A stretch of 64,000 bases of DNA from Halobacillus massiliensis (GCF_900166625.1 NZ_LT800499.1:3181676-3245675), one strand, 5' to 3'; shown: positions 36,744-46,481, counted from the first letter of the stretch. Program-made: numbers and translations. The notes: a model not told the origin generated them from the sequence alone.

Positions 36744-39700
36744 TTACTTTACTCGAATGGTTGTCTCTGCTTTAATGGCCTCCCCTGACTTCAATAGGCC
36801 CGTCAAGCTTAATGTCTGTTCGCCCTTATCCAGCGGCTTTACAACTTCATGGCGGGAAAATTCAATTTTTCCATGGTTTTTATCATCCAGCGGCTTAATA
36901 GACCCATTTAAACGGATACTGTCTTCTACGATATCTTTCATTGAGTACCCTTCAGGCAGAGTTAGATGAACCTTAACTTTTGGCCCCTTCTTGTTATAAT
37001 CTTTTTTCTTCAGAACGTTAGGAGTTACTTTCATATCTGCATTTACCTGCAGTTTTAGGAAGTCTCCTCTCAGGATGTTTCCTTTTTCATCTCTTTCAAA
37101 TGGAAGTTTCGGATCCAGGCTGACGAAATTCTCCTCTGTAAGGACATTGCCAGATTGGTTGATACTTTCACTTCCGTTAAAGTAGAAGTTCTCATCAGAC
37201 TCATTTTCTTCTGGATACTGGTCAGCAGAAGCTTCCCCTGTTTGATAGGAAACCAGGCCATCCACTGTAAAATCTTCCTCAATATTACCGTAGGTCGTAA
37301 GGGAAACATTCCTTCCTTCGTTATTAAAGCTGATATTATTCTCCGTAATAACACCTGGATTGCTGTTGCTTGTAATGCCATCAGCTCCGTTATAAAAAGC
37401 AAGGCTGTCTTTTAAAACATGCGGGACATGAATCCCTTCTCCTCCCAGCTTAAACCCGTTCTTATCTCCATCTCCGATCGTGCCGTCTGACAGGGTGCCA
37501 TTTTCGTAAGCGATACTGTCTTCAATTAAAACAGCACCAATCGCACCAGTTCCTGCTTTCGTATATAGGTCCCAGCCGTCATCGATATTATGATGGGCAA
37601 TACATCCACGGAAGATGTTGCCTTCCCCTGATGTCAATTTAGCGGCAAATCCGTCCGCATTATTGTCAGATGGGTCGCGGTTATCAAATGATTCACTATT
37701 TAAAATCAAGTTATGGGACGGCCAGTCCTCTTTCGGTTCACTGGCATCTGTCCGGCTGATCTGAAGCCCGGTATCACCATTTTCATAAAATCGGCTCAAT
37801 TCTACGATGTTATGGTCGCCGCCAACCGTAAATCCTTTTGTGTTACCTGCCGAGCGGGCAAAGTCAATGCCTTTAATGTGCCAGTAATCACCGCTTAGCA
37901 CGACACCTTCCGATTTCTTATCGAAATCAATAACCGGACGTGCTCCTTCTTCAGCAATTAAATACTTGTATTGATCTTCCCTGCCATCGTTGTATTTATC
38001 GATCGTAAGTGGGGAGCTTTGGACATAATCGCCTTCCGCCAGAACAATTTTCTGTCCCGGAAGAACATACTCAACCGCCGTGTCTAAATCAAGAGGCTGG
38101 TCTTTCGTTCCGTCCCCCTCACTCGTTCCTGAAGGGGCTACATGTATATCTCCCTCTTCAGCAAAAGTTCTCAGTTTTACTGTAAAGTTTTTTACCTGCT
38201 TATCATAAGAAGTTAAATACTGAGTGTCATCAGGGTAAAAGGTTAAACTGAAATTATTTGCACCGTTTTCCAGCTCTGTCTCAAGAGAAGTTAATTCACC
38301 TTTCTTTACAGGCAGATCGCTGGCGATGATTTCACTTCCCTGCTTCACAGCAGCTAAACCATCAACATTGGATTTAATCAGCAAATCATATGCAGTTTCA
38401 GATGACTTGCTGCGGGATTCAATTGAAAATTCAGGTCTAACGGGTTCTTGTGGCGGCTCTACTTTCGGTGCATCTGTGGCCTGATCAGAAATATTATAAT
38501 CTATATTGCTCACTTCAATATCTGCTAAGCGAGCAGTATAAAAACCAACATAAATTTTCGAATCCTGTACATTTAAAATGTCAGGCTCGAAGAATATTTC
38601 CTGCGATCCATCATTTAATCTGCCGGTATAACCGCTGTTTGTCTTAGATAATGTCAGGCGGTAATCTTTTTCAGGATATGTTTTCCCAGGTCCTGGCTTC
38701 TCATCCTGAAGCATGATTTTCTGTACGCCTTCACTCCCTGCCCCATCAGGAGAGTCAACGCCTGTGCGGATAAATAACTGGGTGCCGTTCTTTTCCTGTG
38801 TACCTCCGCTGAATCCGCCAACAGCCGCTATGTTAGAAGCAAACACACCGGAATCGTTATTTTCACCGATAGCATCGCGGGCCATAATACCAAATGACTC
38901 CTGCCCGTCGTGGTTTGGACTCTTCGCATATTCATTAACTTTAATGTCCGCGGATAATTCAAAGTTGTCCTGTTCTGCATCGATTTCGGTATAGTAATAC
39001 GTAATTCCGTCATGGTCGCCTGTAATTTTTCCGGCACCCGGCTCAGCTACAATTCGAATACTTCCATCATTCTCTTCAATATAATTTGTATCCTCACCCG
39101 TTGACTGACCGAATTGGATGGATTTCCACTCCGGCTCATAAGCTTCTCTTACTGTGACTTCCAGCCGAATAGCTTCAAGTGAATCATCAAAAGGGGAGAT
39201 CGTAAGTGGATAGACGCCTGGCTGACTTGCATCAAATGCTGAATCAACTATGTTATATTGATCTTCACTTAGCAGCTCTTTTTCTCCATTATCATAAACC
39301 TTAGATACTTCCAACTGGGAAAGTTCAAGCTCATCTCCAATTTGATAAGTTGTCTGCGGATAATTGGTTACAGAAATACCTTCTGCTTCTTTTTCTTTTA
39401 CGTTTACTGTGAAAGAAGTCGATTCTCCTTTAAAAGAAAGGCTGACTTCCTGGTCTCCCGTCTTACTGGAATCAAACCCTGCCGCCTCAAGCTGATTTTT
39501 TGGCACTCTCTCAGTTTGTCCATCACTATATTCAGCTGTAACAGATAAACCATCAAGAGACAGCTCCTCGCCTATAAAATACTGCGTTTTTTGTGGAGAC
39601 TGCTTGACATGAAGTCCAATCACACGTTCATCTATAACGTCAATATCAAAAGAGGTACTAACATCCCCCTGGTTGGACTGAACAGTTACGGTGTGAGTGC

Positions 39701-40793
39701 CCGCTTGATCAAGCGGCTCTTCATCAAATTCGTCCCCGTCTATAAGCAGCTGGTACTGATCGGCCGTTAATTCCGTTTCCTGGTAACCGCTTTCAAATTC
39801 TCCAATAACGACAAGCCCTTCAGGATCGAAAGTATCATAAAGATAGTACTTCGTTTTGGCCGGATAGTATTGAATGCTCAGATCAGTAAGCTGAAGCTCA
39901 CGGATCGTTAAGTCAATCTCTGTAGACTTTCCATTATAATGGACGGCTACCGTGTTGGTTCCCGCTTCTGAACTATCAAATCCCGATACAAAATAATCTT
40001 TTTCAGACAGCTGTTGTTCGCTTCCATCATTTAAGACAGCTGAGACTTCCAGATTATCAAGATTAAGAGACTCATCAATTAAGTATTCTGTTTTCATATC
40101 GTCTGTATTCACAGTAAGCTCTTCCACATTGTTTTCATACTGATGAAATTCTGTATTCTTAAACGTAATTTCGCCATCTCTGGCAACAAACAAGCCAGCG
40201 TAAAGATCATCTGTAAAAACATCTTCCATCTTCACGGTTTCACTTTGCCCATCTGCTGTCAGAAGAAACGTATCCCCGGATTTTTTAATGCTTAACTCAT
40301 AGGACTCCCCTGTTGCCGGCAGGCTGGTTTCAGAAAAAGCATCCAGTTTTTCAAGTCCTCCCTGGCTGTAGAAACCTCTTACAGTATCATCAAGCGCCCC
40401 AACAGCAGTGTAGCTGGCATCCGCTTTTGAACTGTCTCCATGTTCCCCGACTCCATCACTGACCATTAATCCGAAGGCGCGCTGGCTGTCAGGACTGTAA
40501 CGGTCCACATATACTTCTGTTGTTAATTCGAAATTTGACTCGCTGCTAAGTGGCAGATAGTAATAAGACAAACCTACTTCGCTATTGGCAATTTTACCGC
40601 CTGCTGCTTCCATCGTAATTGAGCCATCCTCAGAAATTTGAGGAGGTGGATTTTTATCTTCGCTCGTATTTGAACCATAAGCAGCGAATTTCCAGCCTTC
40701 CTGTGCTTTTACCGTTGTCGATCCAAGAGGTGTATAAACCGTCGTGAATACTATTATCAGCGTTAAAAAGATGGCCCAGCCTCGATCCTTCAT
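36744..40793 (-). CDS. Secreted multidomain PL9 pectate lyase
   Basis: A 1349-aa secreted lyase. Layout: signal peptide (1-31), a jelly-roll-like domain (about 34-215), four bacterial Ig-like domains (about 216-555), a second copy of the jelly-roll-like domain (about 556-770), a linker, a PL9 right-handed beta-helix (about 880-1260) and a small C-terminal beta domain. The PL9 calcium site is intact: D1047 (NADGF), D1071, D1072 and D1075 (DDGWD), at the spacing of Dickeya Pel9A D209/D233/D234/D237. The probable catalytic Lys is in GFKLGG. No LPXTG or SLH anchor. Substrate: polygalacturonate or rhamnogalacturonan. Last gene of the uxaB operon. Confidence 0.9.
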   Translation of the reverse strand: MKDRGWAIFLTLIIVFTTVYTPLGSTTVKAQEGWKFAAYGSNTSEDKNPPPQISEDGSITMEAAGGKIANSEVGLSYYYLPLSSESNFELTTEVYVDRYSPDSQRAFGLMVSDGVGEHGDSSKADASYTAVGALDDTVRGFYSQGGLEKLDAFSETSLPATGESYELSIKKSGDTFLLTADGQSETVKMEDVFTDDLYAGLFVARDGEITFKNTEFHQYENNVEELTVNTDDMKTEYLIDESLNLDNLEVSAVLNDGSEQQLSEKDYFVSGFDSSEAGTNTVAVHYNGKSTEIDLTIRELQLTDLSIQYYPAKTKYYLYDTFDPEGLVVIGEFESGYQETELTADQYQLLIDGDEFDEEPLDQAGTHTVTVQSNQGDVSTSFDIDVIDERVIGLHVKQSPQKTQYFIGEELSLDGLSVTAEYSDGQTERVPKNQLEAAGFDSSKTGDQEVSLSFKGESTSFTVNVKEKEAEGISVTNYPQTTYQIGDELELSQLEVSKVYDNGEKELLSEDQYNIVDSAFDASQPGVYPLTISPFDDSLEAIRLEVTVREAYEPEWKSIQFGQSTGEDTNYIEENDGSIRIVAEPGAGKITGDHDGITYYYTEIDAEQDNFELSADIKVNEYAKSPNHDGQESFGIMARDAIGENNDSGVFASNIAAVGGFSGGTQEKNGTQLFIRTGVDSPDGAGSEGVQKIMLQDEKPGPGKTYPEKDYRLTLSKTNSGYTGRLNDGSQEIFFEPDILNVQDSKIYVGFYTARLADIEVSNIDYNISDQATDAPKVEPPQEPVRPEFSIESRSKSSETAYDLLIKSNVDGLAAVKQGSEIIASDLPVKKGELTSLETELENGANNFSLTFYPDDTQYLTSYDKQVKNFTVKLRTFAEEGDIHVAPSGTSEGDGTKDQPLDLDTAVEYVLPGQKIVLAEGDYVQSSPLTIDKYNDGREDQYKYLIAEEGARPVIDFDKKSEGVVLSGDYWHIKGIDFARSAGNTKGFTVGGDHNIVELSRFYENGDTGLQISRTDASEPKEDWPSHNLILNSESFDNRDPSDNNADGFAAKLTSGEGNIFRGCIAHHNIDDGWDLYTKAGTGAIGAVLIEDSIAYENGTLSDGTIGDGDKNGFKLGGEGIHVPHVLKDSLAFYNGADGITSNSNPGVITENNISFNNEGRNVSLTTYGNIEEDFTVDGLVSYQTGEASADQYPEENESDENFYFNGSESINQSGNVLTEENFVSLDPKLPFERDEKGNILRGDFLKLQVNADMKVTPNVLKKKDYNKKGPKVKVHLTLPEGYSMKDIVEDSIRLNGSIKPLDDKNHGKIEFSRHEVVKPLDKGEQTLSLTGLLKSGEAIKAETTIRVK

Positions 40794-40808
40794 TCACATC
40801 TCTCCTTA

Positions 40809-41657
40809 TTAAATTGTCCTCTTTACTTCAGCATATCTCGCCTTTTTCCGTATTCCTTCAATATAACTCTTTGCTTCAAGCATCTGATGTTCCTTGGCGG
40901 CTTCCATAATAATTTGCACCTGCGGTTTATACTGTTCAAGCAGCTTCATATACAGCTCGTAGTTTAAGTCACCTTTACCAGGTACAACTGTTTCGATTTT
41001 TCCATTATTTCCAATGATCCGATCCTTTGCATGGCAGGCTATAATACGTTTTCCCAGTAAGTCAAAAGCTTCCTTGATAACACTATCCTGTTCTGCAAAG
41101 TTTTCTTCATGAACCAGGTTTCCAGGATCAAGTACCACTCCAAAATTTGTGGAAGGCACTTCCTCAAGCATCTGTGTTAAAGATTCGGCAGTTCCAATTA
41201 AGTGTTCGTTCGCAGGCTCTATGCCGATATACACCCCCCATTTTTCTGCCTCTTCCACAAGCTCCTCCAATCCACCTTTAAGAATGCTCCACTCCTTTCC
41301 TGTTGTATGATTTGAAACTTTTCCCACTTCACATGCAACCATCGGTGCTCCAAAGAACCTGGCATGGCGGATTAATTCCTTAAACCGTTCCAGATTCTCA
41401 CGTCTGATGGCTTCATCCTCGTGAAAAAAGTGCAAATAGCAGGCCAGCACTGAAATCGATACATTCTGCTTATCAAACTCCTCGGCAATATCTAAAGCTA
41501 AACCTGGGCTTAAAACACCGGGCTTTGAAAAGTCATAATCGTTGAAAGCTTTCCATAGCGCGAGCTGAACGTGTTTAAAATTTTTCTCTCCCGTCTTGTA
41601 TGCAATATCTTTGTAAGACATTTTTCCAAACAAATGAGCAAGTACGCCAACTGTCAT
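40809..41657 (-). CDS. TIM-barrel sugar isomerase/epimerase (AP endonuclease 2 family)
   Basis: A 282-aa xylose-isomerase-like TIM-barrel protein. Metal-ligand regions are visible: 'GVYIGIEPAN', 'NFGVVLDPGNL', 'IIACHAKDR' and 'IIMEAAKEH'. The ATG at 41657 has AAGGAGGA 8 nt upstream; the frame open further upstream passes through a terminator hairpin and is rejected. It lies between uxaA and the PL9 lyase, so it probably isomerises a keto-sugar or uronate in this pathway. The exact substrate is unknown. Confidence 0.8.
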   Translation of the reverse strand: MTVGVLAHLFGKMSYKDIAYKTGEKNFKHVQLALWKAFNDYDFSKPGVLSPGLALDIAEEFDKQNVSISVLACYLHFFHEDEAIRRENLERFKELIRHARFFGAPMVACEVGKVSNHTTGKEWSILKGGLEELVEEAEKWGVYIGIEPANEHLIGTAESLTQMLEEVPSTNFGVVLDPGNLVHEENFAEQDSVIKEAFDLLGKRIIACHAKDRIIGNNGKIETVVPGKGDLNYELYMKLLEQYKPQVQIIMEAAKEHQMLEAKSYIEGIRKKARYAEVKRTI

Positions 41658-41675
41658 GCTTAGTTCCTCCTTCGT

Positions 41676-41718
41676 AAAAAAAGCCTTAATCCAGCTGAGA
41701 AGCTGGAGCAAGGCTTTC
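41676..41718 (-). terminator. Strong terminator between uxaA and the isomerase gene
   Basis: Stem AAAGCCTT-CCAGC with GCTGG-AAGGCTTT, then T7 on the minus strand. The ribosome site of the next gene begins directly after the T run. It splits the uxa genes from the isomerase and lyase. Confidence 0.88.
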
Positions 41719-41730
41719 ATTCTAATTCGA

Positions 41731-43221
41731 CTACAAGGTAACCCCTGACTTAAAGATTGCAATTTCACGGAAATTATTTTTTTCATGATTCAGCAGCTCA
41801 CCGTCTGCAACCTTGATGATATATTCAATAAAGTTTTCCAGCAGATCTTCTTCAGGCTGTCCTTCAATCAGACTTCCGGCATTAAAATCAATCCAGTGTT
41901 TCTTATTTTCATACAACGGAGTGTTAGTAGAAATTTTCATCGTCGGGATAAAGGAACCAAATGGAGTGCCTCGTCCGGTTGTAAACAGCACCATTTGACA
42001 CCCTGCTGCTCCAAGAGCTGTGGAAGCGACGAGGTCGTTTCCCGGAGAACTCAATAGATTAAGACCCTTTGTTGTTAAACGTTCCCCGTATTTCAATACG
42101 TCGGTTACGACAGATGTACCGGCCTTCTGCGTACATCCAAGCGACTTATCTTCAAGTGTGGTAATTCCACCATCTTTGTTTCCTGGAGAAGGGTTTTCAT
42201 AGATTGGCTGCTTATGCTCAATGAAATACTGTTTAAAATCATTGATCAGATTAACTGTTTTATGAAACACCTCTTCATTTTGAGCCCGCTCCATCAGCAG
42301 AGTCTCTGCACCGAACATCTCAGGCACTTCTGTCAAAACGGTTGTGCCATTTTGGGCCGTCAGATAGTCTGACAGACGCCCGAGCAGCGGGTTAGCAGTA
42401 ATCCCTGAAAAACCATCAGATCCCCCGCACTTTAATCCGATTTTCAATTCGGAAATCGATACCTCTTCCCGATGATCCCCTTTGGCCTTTTGATAGATTT
42501 CGTGAAGCAGCTTTACTCCTTCTTCCATTTCATTTGAAACATCCTGTGATGTAAGAAATTTCACCCGCTCTTCATCATAATGACCTAGAGAATCTCTAAA
42601 CTCGTTGACACTGTTATTCTCACAGCCGAGCCCTAGAACGAGAATACCGCCGGCATTTGGATGCTTTACGGCATTTCCAAGGATGGTCCGTGTATTGGCA
42701 TGATCGTCTCCCAGCTGGGAACAACCATAATTGTGGTTAAGCACTTGAATGTTATCAAACGGAGCAATATCACCGACTTCAGATTGAAAGATTTTAATAA
42801 TCTGTTCGGCGATTCCGTTTACACAACCTACCGTAGGAACAATCCAGAGTTCATTTCGGATCCCCACATACCCATTTTTCCTTTTATAACCTTTAAACGT
42901 CCGCTCTTCTTTCGTATAAGGGTTGTCTAAAAACTGGGGAACATAATGATAATCCTTAACACCTTCTAAGTTGGTTTTCGTATTGTGTGTGTGCACCCAG
43001 TCTCCCTTTTTCACAGCAGTTGTTAAATGACCGATCGGAAAACCGTATTTAATAATATCGGCTCCCGTTTCCATATCATTCATTGCGATTTTATGGCCTC
43101 TTGGAATATCATTTGAAAGTTCAAGTTCTCTGTCTTCCAGTTGAAGAATAGAGCCTTTAGATAAGTCTTTTAAAGCAATGAGCACATTATCATTCGTATT
43201 AATTTGCAGAAACTCTTTCAA
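41731..43221 (-). CDS. uxaA: Altronate dehydratase
   Basis: A 496-aa dehydratase that turns D-altronate into 2-keto-3-deoxygluconate. It has the N-terminal SAF domain (residues 1-95, 'GDWVHTHNTKTNL') and the C-terminal UxaA catalytic domain with conserved cysteines ('GLGCENNSV', 'LKCGGSDGFSG', 'GCTQKAG'). The start is TTG with GAGGTG upstream. Third gene of uxaB-uxaC-uxaA. Confidence 0.95.
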   Translation of the reverse strand: MKEFLQINTNDNVLIALKDLSKGSILQLEDRELELSNDIPRGHKIAMNDMETGADIIKYGFPIGHLTTAVKKGDWVHTHNTKTNLEGVKDYHYVPQFLDNPYTKEERTFKGYKRKNGYVGIRNELWIVPTVGCVNGIAEQIIKIFQSEVGDIAPFDNIQVLNHNYGCSQLGDDHANTRTILGNAVKHPNAGGILVLGLGCENNSVNEFRDSLGHYDEERVKFLTSQDVSNEMEEGVKLLHEIYQKAKGDHREEVSISELKIGLKCGGSDGFSGITANPLLGRLSDYLTAQNGTTVLTEVPEMFGAETLLMERAQNEEVFHKTVNLINDFKQYFIEHKQPIYENPSPGNKDGGITTLEDKSLGCTQKAGTSVVTDVLKYGERLTTKGLNLLSSPGNDLVASTALGAAGCQMVLFTTGRGTPFGSFIPTMKISTNTPLYENKKHWIDFNAGSLIEGQPEEDLLENFIEYIIKVADGELLNHEKNNFREIAIFKSGVTL

Positions 43222-43238
43222 TGTTGGGCACCTCTCTT

Positions 43239-44666
43239 CTACGATATGGTGAGATTCTCTGCTTTCTTGTTAAACCCTAAGTAGTGTTCGGCATTTTTAT
43301 AGCTGATATTTTGAATCATCGGTTTTAGTAAGTCATCATCGTTTGGCACTTCTCCATTTTCTACCCATCCGGCCAAAAGATCACAAAGGATTCGGCGGAA
43401 ATACTCATGTCTTGTATAGGACAGAAAACTTCTTGAATCGGTGAGCATTCCGATAAACTGACTGAGCAGCCCCATATCTGCAAGCGTTTTCATTTGAGAG
43501 AGCATTCCTTCCTTCGTATCGTTAAACCACCAGGCTGTACCGAACTGGATTTTCCCCGCAATTCCTCCCCCTTGAAAGCTGCCGGTAATCGAAGCAAGTA
43601 CCGGATTATCTTTAGGATTTAAAGAATACAGGACAGTTTTTGGAAGAGCGTCATCTTTTTCAAGTGAATTAAGCAGCTTTGTTAACGGCTCAGCGATTTG
43701 TCCGTCGTTCATGCTGTCAAACCCCGTATCAGGTCCAAGCTTGTCAAACATTCTTGAATTGTTATTTCTTAAAGCACTGATATGGTATTGCATGACCCAC
43801 CCAAGCTTCGAGTAGATTTTCCCTAAAAAATTCAATGTGTACGTTTTATACTTTGCTTCTTCGCTGCGGCTTATTTTGATTCCACTCTTTGCTCTGGCGA
43901 AAATCTTGCTGACTTCCTCAAGTGACGCTTCTTCATATAAAACCTCGTCTAAAGCATGGTCTGATACTCGTCCTCCGACCTCATGGAAATAGTGAGCCCT
44001 GGCATCGAGAGCTGCTAAAAAATCCTCGTAATTATTAATTTCAATATCAGCGGATTCTTCCAGCATTCCTATCCAGTCTTTAAAAGTGTCACGGTTCAGC
44101 TCGAGTCCTTTATCAGGACGGAAACTAGGCAGAACGGCTGTTTCAAAATTACTTTCTTTCAACTGCTGATGGTATTCAAGTGAATCTACCGGATCATCTG
44201 TCGTACAGATTACTTTTACATTAGAAGCTTCAATTAATTTTCTTACGCCAAATCCTTCTCTGTTTAATTGACTGTTAACCGATTCCCAAATTTCATCTGC
44301 ACTATCTTCATTTAAGGCGACATAAATATTGAAATAACGCTGAAGTTCAAGGTGTGTCCAAGTATACACAGGGTTTCCTATTATTTTAGGAACGGTCTTT
44401 GCCCAGGCAAGAAACTTCTCATAAGGCGAAGCATCTCCTGTAATATACTTCTCCTCAATTCCGTTCGCTCTCATAAGTCTCCACTTATAATGATCTCCAT
44501 CCAGCCAAATATCGGCAATTGTTTTATATGATTTGTTTTCATAGATTTCTTTTGGACTTAAATGACAGTGATAATCAATAATTGGCATGTCTTTTGCGTA
44601 ATTATCATATAAATGCTGTGCTGTTTTGCTGCTTAATAAAAACTTCTCATCCATAAAATTTTTCAC
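43239..44666 (-). CDS. uxaC: Uronate (glucuronate/galacturonate) isomerase
   Basis: A 475-aa amidohydrolase-fold isomerase converting D-galacturonate to D-tagaturonate (and glucuronate to fructuronate). Metal site 'IDYHCHLSPKEI' near residue 30; further family blocks 'TDDPVDSLEYH' and 'LTDSRSFLSYTRHEYFRR'. Possible starts are GTG at 44666 (GGGGGA upstream) or ATG at 44654. 14 nt after uxaB. Confidence 0.95.
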   Translation of the reverse strand: MKNFMDEKFLLSSKTAQHLYDNYAKDMPIIDYHCHLSPKEIYENKSYKTIADIWLDGDHYKWRLMRANGIEEKYITGDASPYEKFLAWAKTVPKIIGNPVYTWTHLELQRYFNIYVALNEDSADEIWESVNSQLNREGFGVRKLIEASNVKVICTTDDPVDSLEYHQQLKESNFETAVLPSFRPDKGLELNRDTFKDWIGMLEESADIEINNYEDFLAALDARAHYFHEVGGRVSDHALDEVLYEEASLEEVSKIFARAKSGIKISRSEEAKYKTYTLNFLGKIYSKLGWVMQYHISALRNNNSRMFDKLGPDTGFDSMNDGQIAEPLTKLLNSLEKDDALPKTVLYSLNPKDNPVLASITGSFQGGGIAGKIQFGTAWWFNDTKEGMLSQMKTLADMGLLSQFIGMLTDSRSFLSYTRHEYFRRILCDLLAGWVENGEVPNDDDLLKPMIQNISYKNAEHYLGFNKKAENLTIS

Positions 44667-44680
44667 GGAGAAATCCCCCT

Positions 44681-46198
44681 TTATCGTTTAATGCTGGTAA
44701 TAAGCATATCTTGCATGGCAGCTTTCGCACCGCAGGCTTCAATCTCTTTAAAGAAGTACGCTACATCTCTTGCCATTCCGGGTACTTTCGTTAAGTCCCT
44801 GCCCCACACTTCTTGATTGCTCAGCACATCCTCAAGACCGAACGATGGTTTTGTCTCCCAGAACTCTTTAAATATCTTGAGGACGACTTCATCATCTCGT
44901 CCTTTATACTCCATTCCATTTTTTTTACTTAAGAAGTGCCCATCTTCTATAGCTTCTGGACGATAGTAGTGAAATAAGGCGGCGATCGAAAAGCTGAACG
45001 TTTCCGACACTTTTAAATAAAGATCTACATGCTGATCTAATATAGGAAACACACGGCTTTTCAGCTTTTGTACAGCATTAAGTCCGAGATCAGTTAACTG
45101 ATGCCTGACAAAGGGATTCTGAAATCGCTCAATTACCGAATCGGCAAATGCTTTTTTCTCGTTCTTTTCAAAATCGAGGATCGGCAGAATATCTTCATAA
45201 ATGATTTTCTTCACATATTCGTTTGCCGTCTGATCTTCCATTACTTCTTTAACTGTCTGCAGTCCTGATAAAAATCCTACAGAGAATAATAAAGTATGGG
45301 GAGCATTTAAAAGGCTGACCTTCATTTTTCTAAATGGACGGACTTTGCCCCACTTCACATTAAGTCCTGTCTTCTGAAAGGGAAGTCTTTCTTCCAGTTC
45401 TTCATCTGCTTCAATCACGAACAAATGAAAAGGCTCACCAATCGTCATTAAATGATCCTGGTAACCTAATTTCTGTTCCCACTTCGCAGCGTTTTCTCTA
45501 GGATAACCAGGGACGATGCGGTCAACTAATGTATTACAGAAAGTATTATGTTTCTCTACCCACTGAACGAATGCTTCGCCCAGTTCCCAATGACGCGCAA
45601 GCTTAATTACAATCGACTTTAACAGCGACCCGTTTTCTTCCACCAGCTCGCATGGTATAATGACAAAGCCTGTTTCGGAACTGCCATTTGTGAAAATAAA
45701 TCTGCGGTGCAACAACGCAGTCAACTTCCCGGGAAAGGACAATGGTGATTCGTTCTTTGGATAAGGTTCATCCATATACACAATCCCAGCCTCAGTCGTG
45801 TTTGAAAAAATAAATTCAATGGTATTCTTTTCTGCCAGTGCAAGAAATGTCTCCCACTCTTCATACGGGTTCAGGCTTCGTGAAATTGAGGAATTAATTT
45901 CAATTTCCTGCTTTTCTTCCCCATCACTAACACCCTGGAGAATGGTCGTATAAAGGTTATCCTGTGCCTTAAGTTTAGGAACAACTTTTCCATGAGGAGT
46001 AGGCTGAATTGCCACGGTCCGCCCGTTAAAGACCTCTTGTTTGTTCATTTGGTGAATCATCCAGTTGATATAGGCCCGCAGAAAGTTTCCTTCACCAAAT
46101 TGAATAACCCGCTCAGGCAGGGCTTTTTCCAGGAAGGATTTATCCGTATCTGTAACGTTAGGCAGCTTTGAAAAATTAGCTTTACTAAGACTAGTCAT
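44681..46198 (-). CDS. uxaB: Tagaturonate reductase
   Basis: A 505-aa mannitol-dehydrogenase-family enzyme reducing D-tagaturonate to D-altronate with NADH. Rossmann block 'VIQFGEGNFLRAY', and 'NAPHTLLFSVGFLSG' in the C-terminal domain. The ATG at 46198 has AGGAGG 10 nt upstream; an in-frame TTG/ATG 33 nt earlier would lie in the leader. First gene of the uxa operon; its promoter carries two LacI-type operators 57 bp apart. Confidence 0.95.
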   Translation of the reverse strand: MTSLSKANFSKLPNVTDTDKSFLEKALPERVIQFGEGNFLRAYINWMIHQMNKQEVFNGRTVAIQPTPHGKVVPKLKAQDNLYTTILQGVSDGEEKQEIEINSSISRSLNPYEEWETFLALAEKNTIEFIFSNTTEAGIVYMDEPYPKNESPLSFPGKLTALLHRRFIFTNGSSETGFVIIPCELVEENGSLLKSIVIKLARHWELGEAFVQWVEKHNTFCNTLVDRIVPGYPRENAAKWEQKLGYQDHLMTIGEPFHLFVIEADEELEERLPFQKTGLNVKWGKVRPFRKMKVSLLNAPHTLLFSVGFLSGLQTVKEVMEDQTANEYVKKIIYEDILPILDFEKNEKKAFADSVIERFQNPFVRHQLTDLGLNAVQKLKSRVFPILDQHVDLYLKVSETFSFSIAALFHYYRPEAIEDGHFLSKKNGMEYKGRDDEVVLKIFKEFWETKPSFGLEDVLSNQEVWGRDLTKVPGMARDVAYFFKEIEACGAKAAMQDMLITSIKR

Positions 46199-46219
46199 GT
46201 GAGTAAGCCTCCTAAGCTC

Positions 46220-46245
46220 CAAAAATAACAACGTTGTTATTTTTG
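46220..46245. promoter_or_regulatory. LacI-type operator 1 of uxaB (26-bp palindrome)
   Basis: A perfect palindrome with the AACAACGTTGTT core, just downstream of the predicted start site (near 46249) and 22 bp before the uxaB ATG. Same core as the kduD operator. Confidence 0.88.
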
Positions 46246-46255
46246 CTTAAAAAAT

Positions 46256-46261
46256 ATTATA
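46256..46261 (-). promoter_or_regulatory. -10 element of the uxaB promoter
   Basis: TATAAT read on the minus strand, between the two operators. No clear -35 at 17 bp. Predicted start near 46249. Confidence 0.55.
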
Positions 46262-46281
46262 CATCAGGGAATCGCATTTTC

Positions 46282-46297
46282 ATAACAACGTTGTTAT
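46282..46297. promoter_or_regulatory. LacI-type operator 2 of uxaB (16-bp palindrome)
   Basis: Perfect palindrome ATAACAACGTTGTTAT, centre 57 bp from operator 1 and about 40 bp upstream of the start site. Two sites flanking the -10 suit looping or cooperative repression. Confidence 0.86.
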
Positions 46298-46376
46298 ACC
46301 CAAGTTTATGGATATTCTTTTATCTTGTCAAGAGTATTCTGAATATTAGTCTAAGAAATTCGAATACTTCTATTAT

Positions 46377-46400
46377 GTTTAGGGTAGTGTTATTAGGTAC
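46377..46400 (+). promoter_or_regulatory. Possible sigma-B-like promoter of the BCCT gene
   Basis: GTTTAG, a 12-bp gap and AGGTAC, a partial match to GTTTAA/GGGTAT, 81 bp before the ATG. Osmolyte carriers in Bacillus can be sigma-B controlled. Weak evidence. Confidence 0.25.
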
Positions 46401-46481
46401 GGAGAACTATCCTCGTCTTAACCCCCTCGCTCTTTTTACCTATTTATTCCAAAATTAGTTTTTATGGAAAGGAGATTTTTT

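Noticed and set aside
41658-41786. 43-codon N-terminal extension of the TIM-barrel protein
   Set aside because: It would be read through a terminator hairpin and overlap uxaA; the ATG at 41657 has a good ribosome site.
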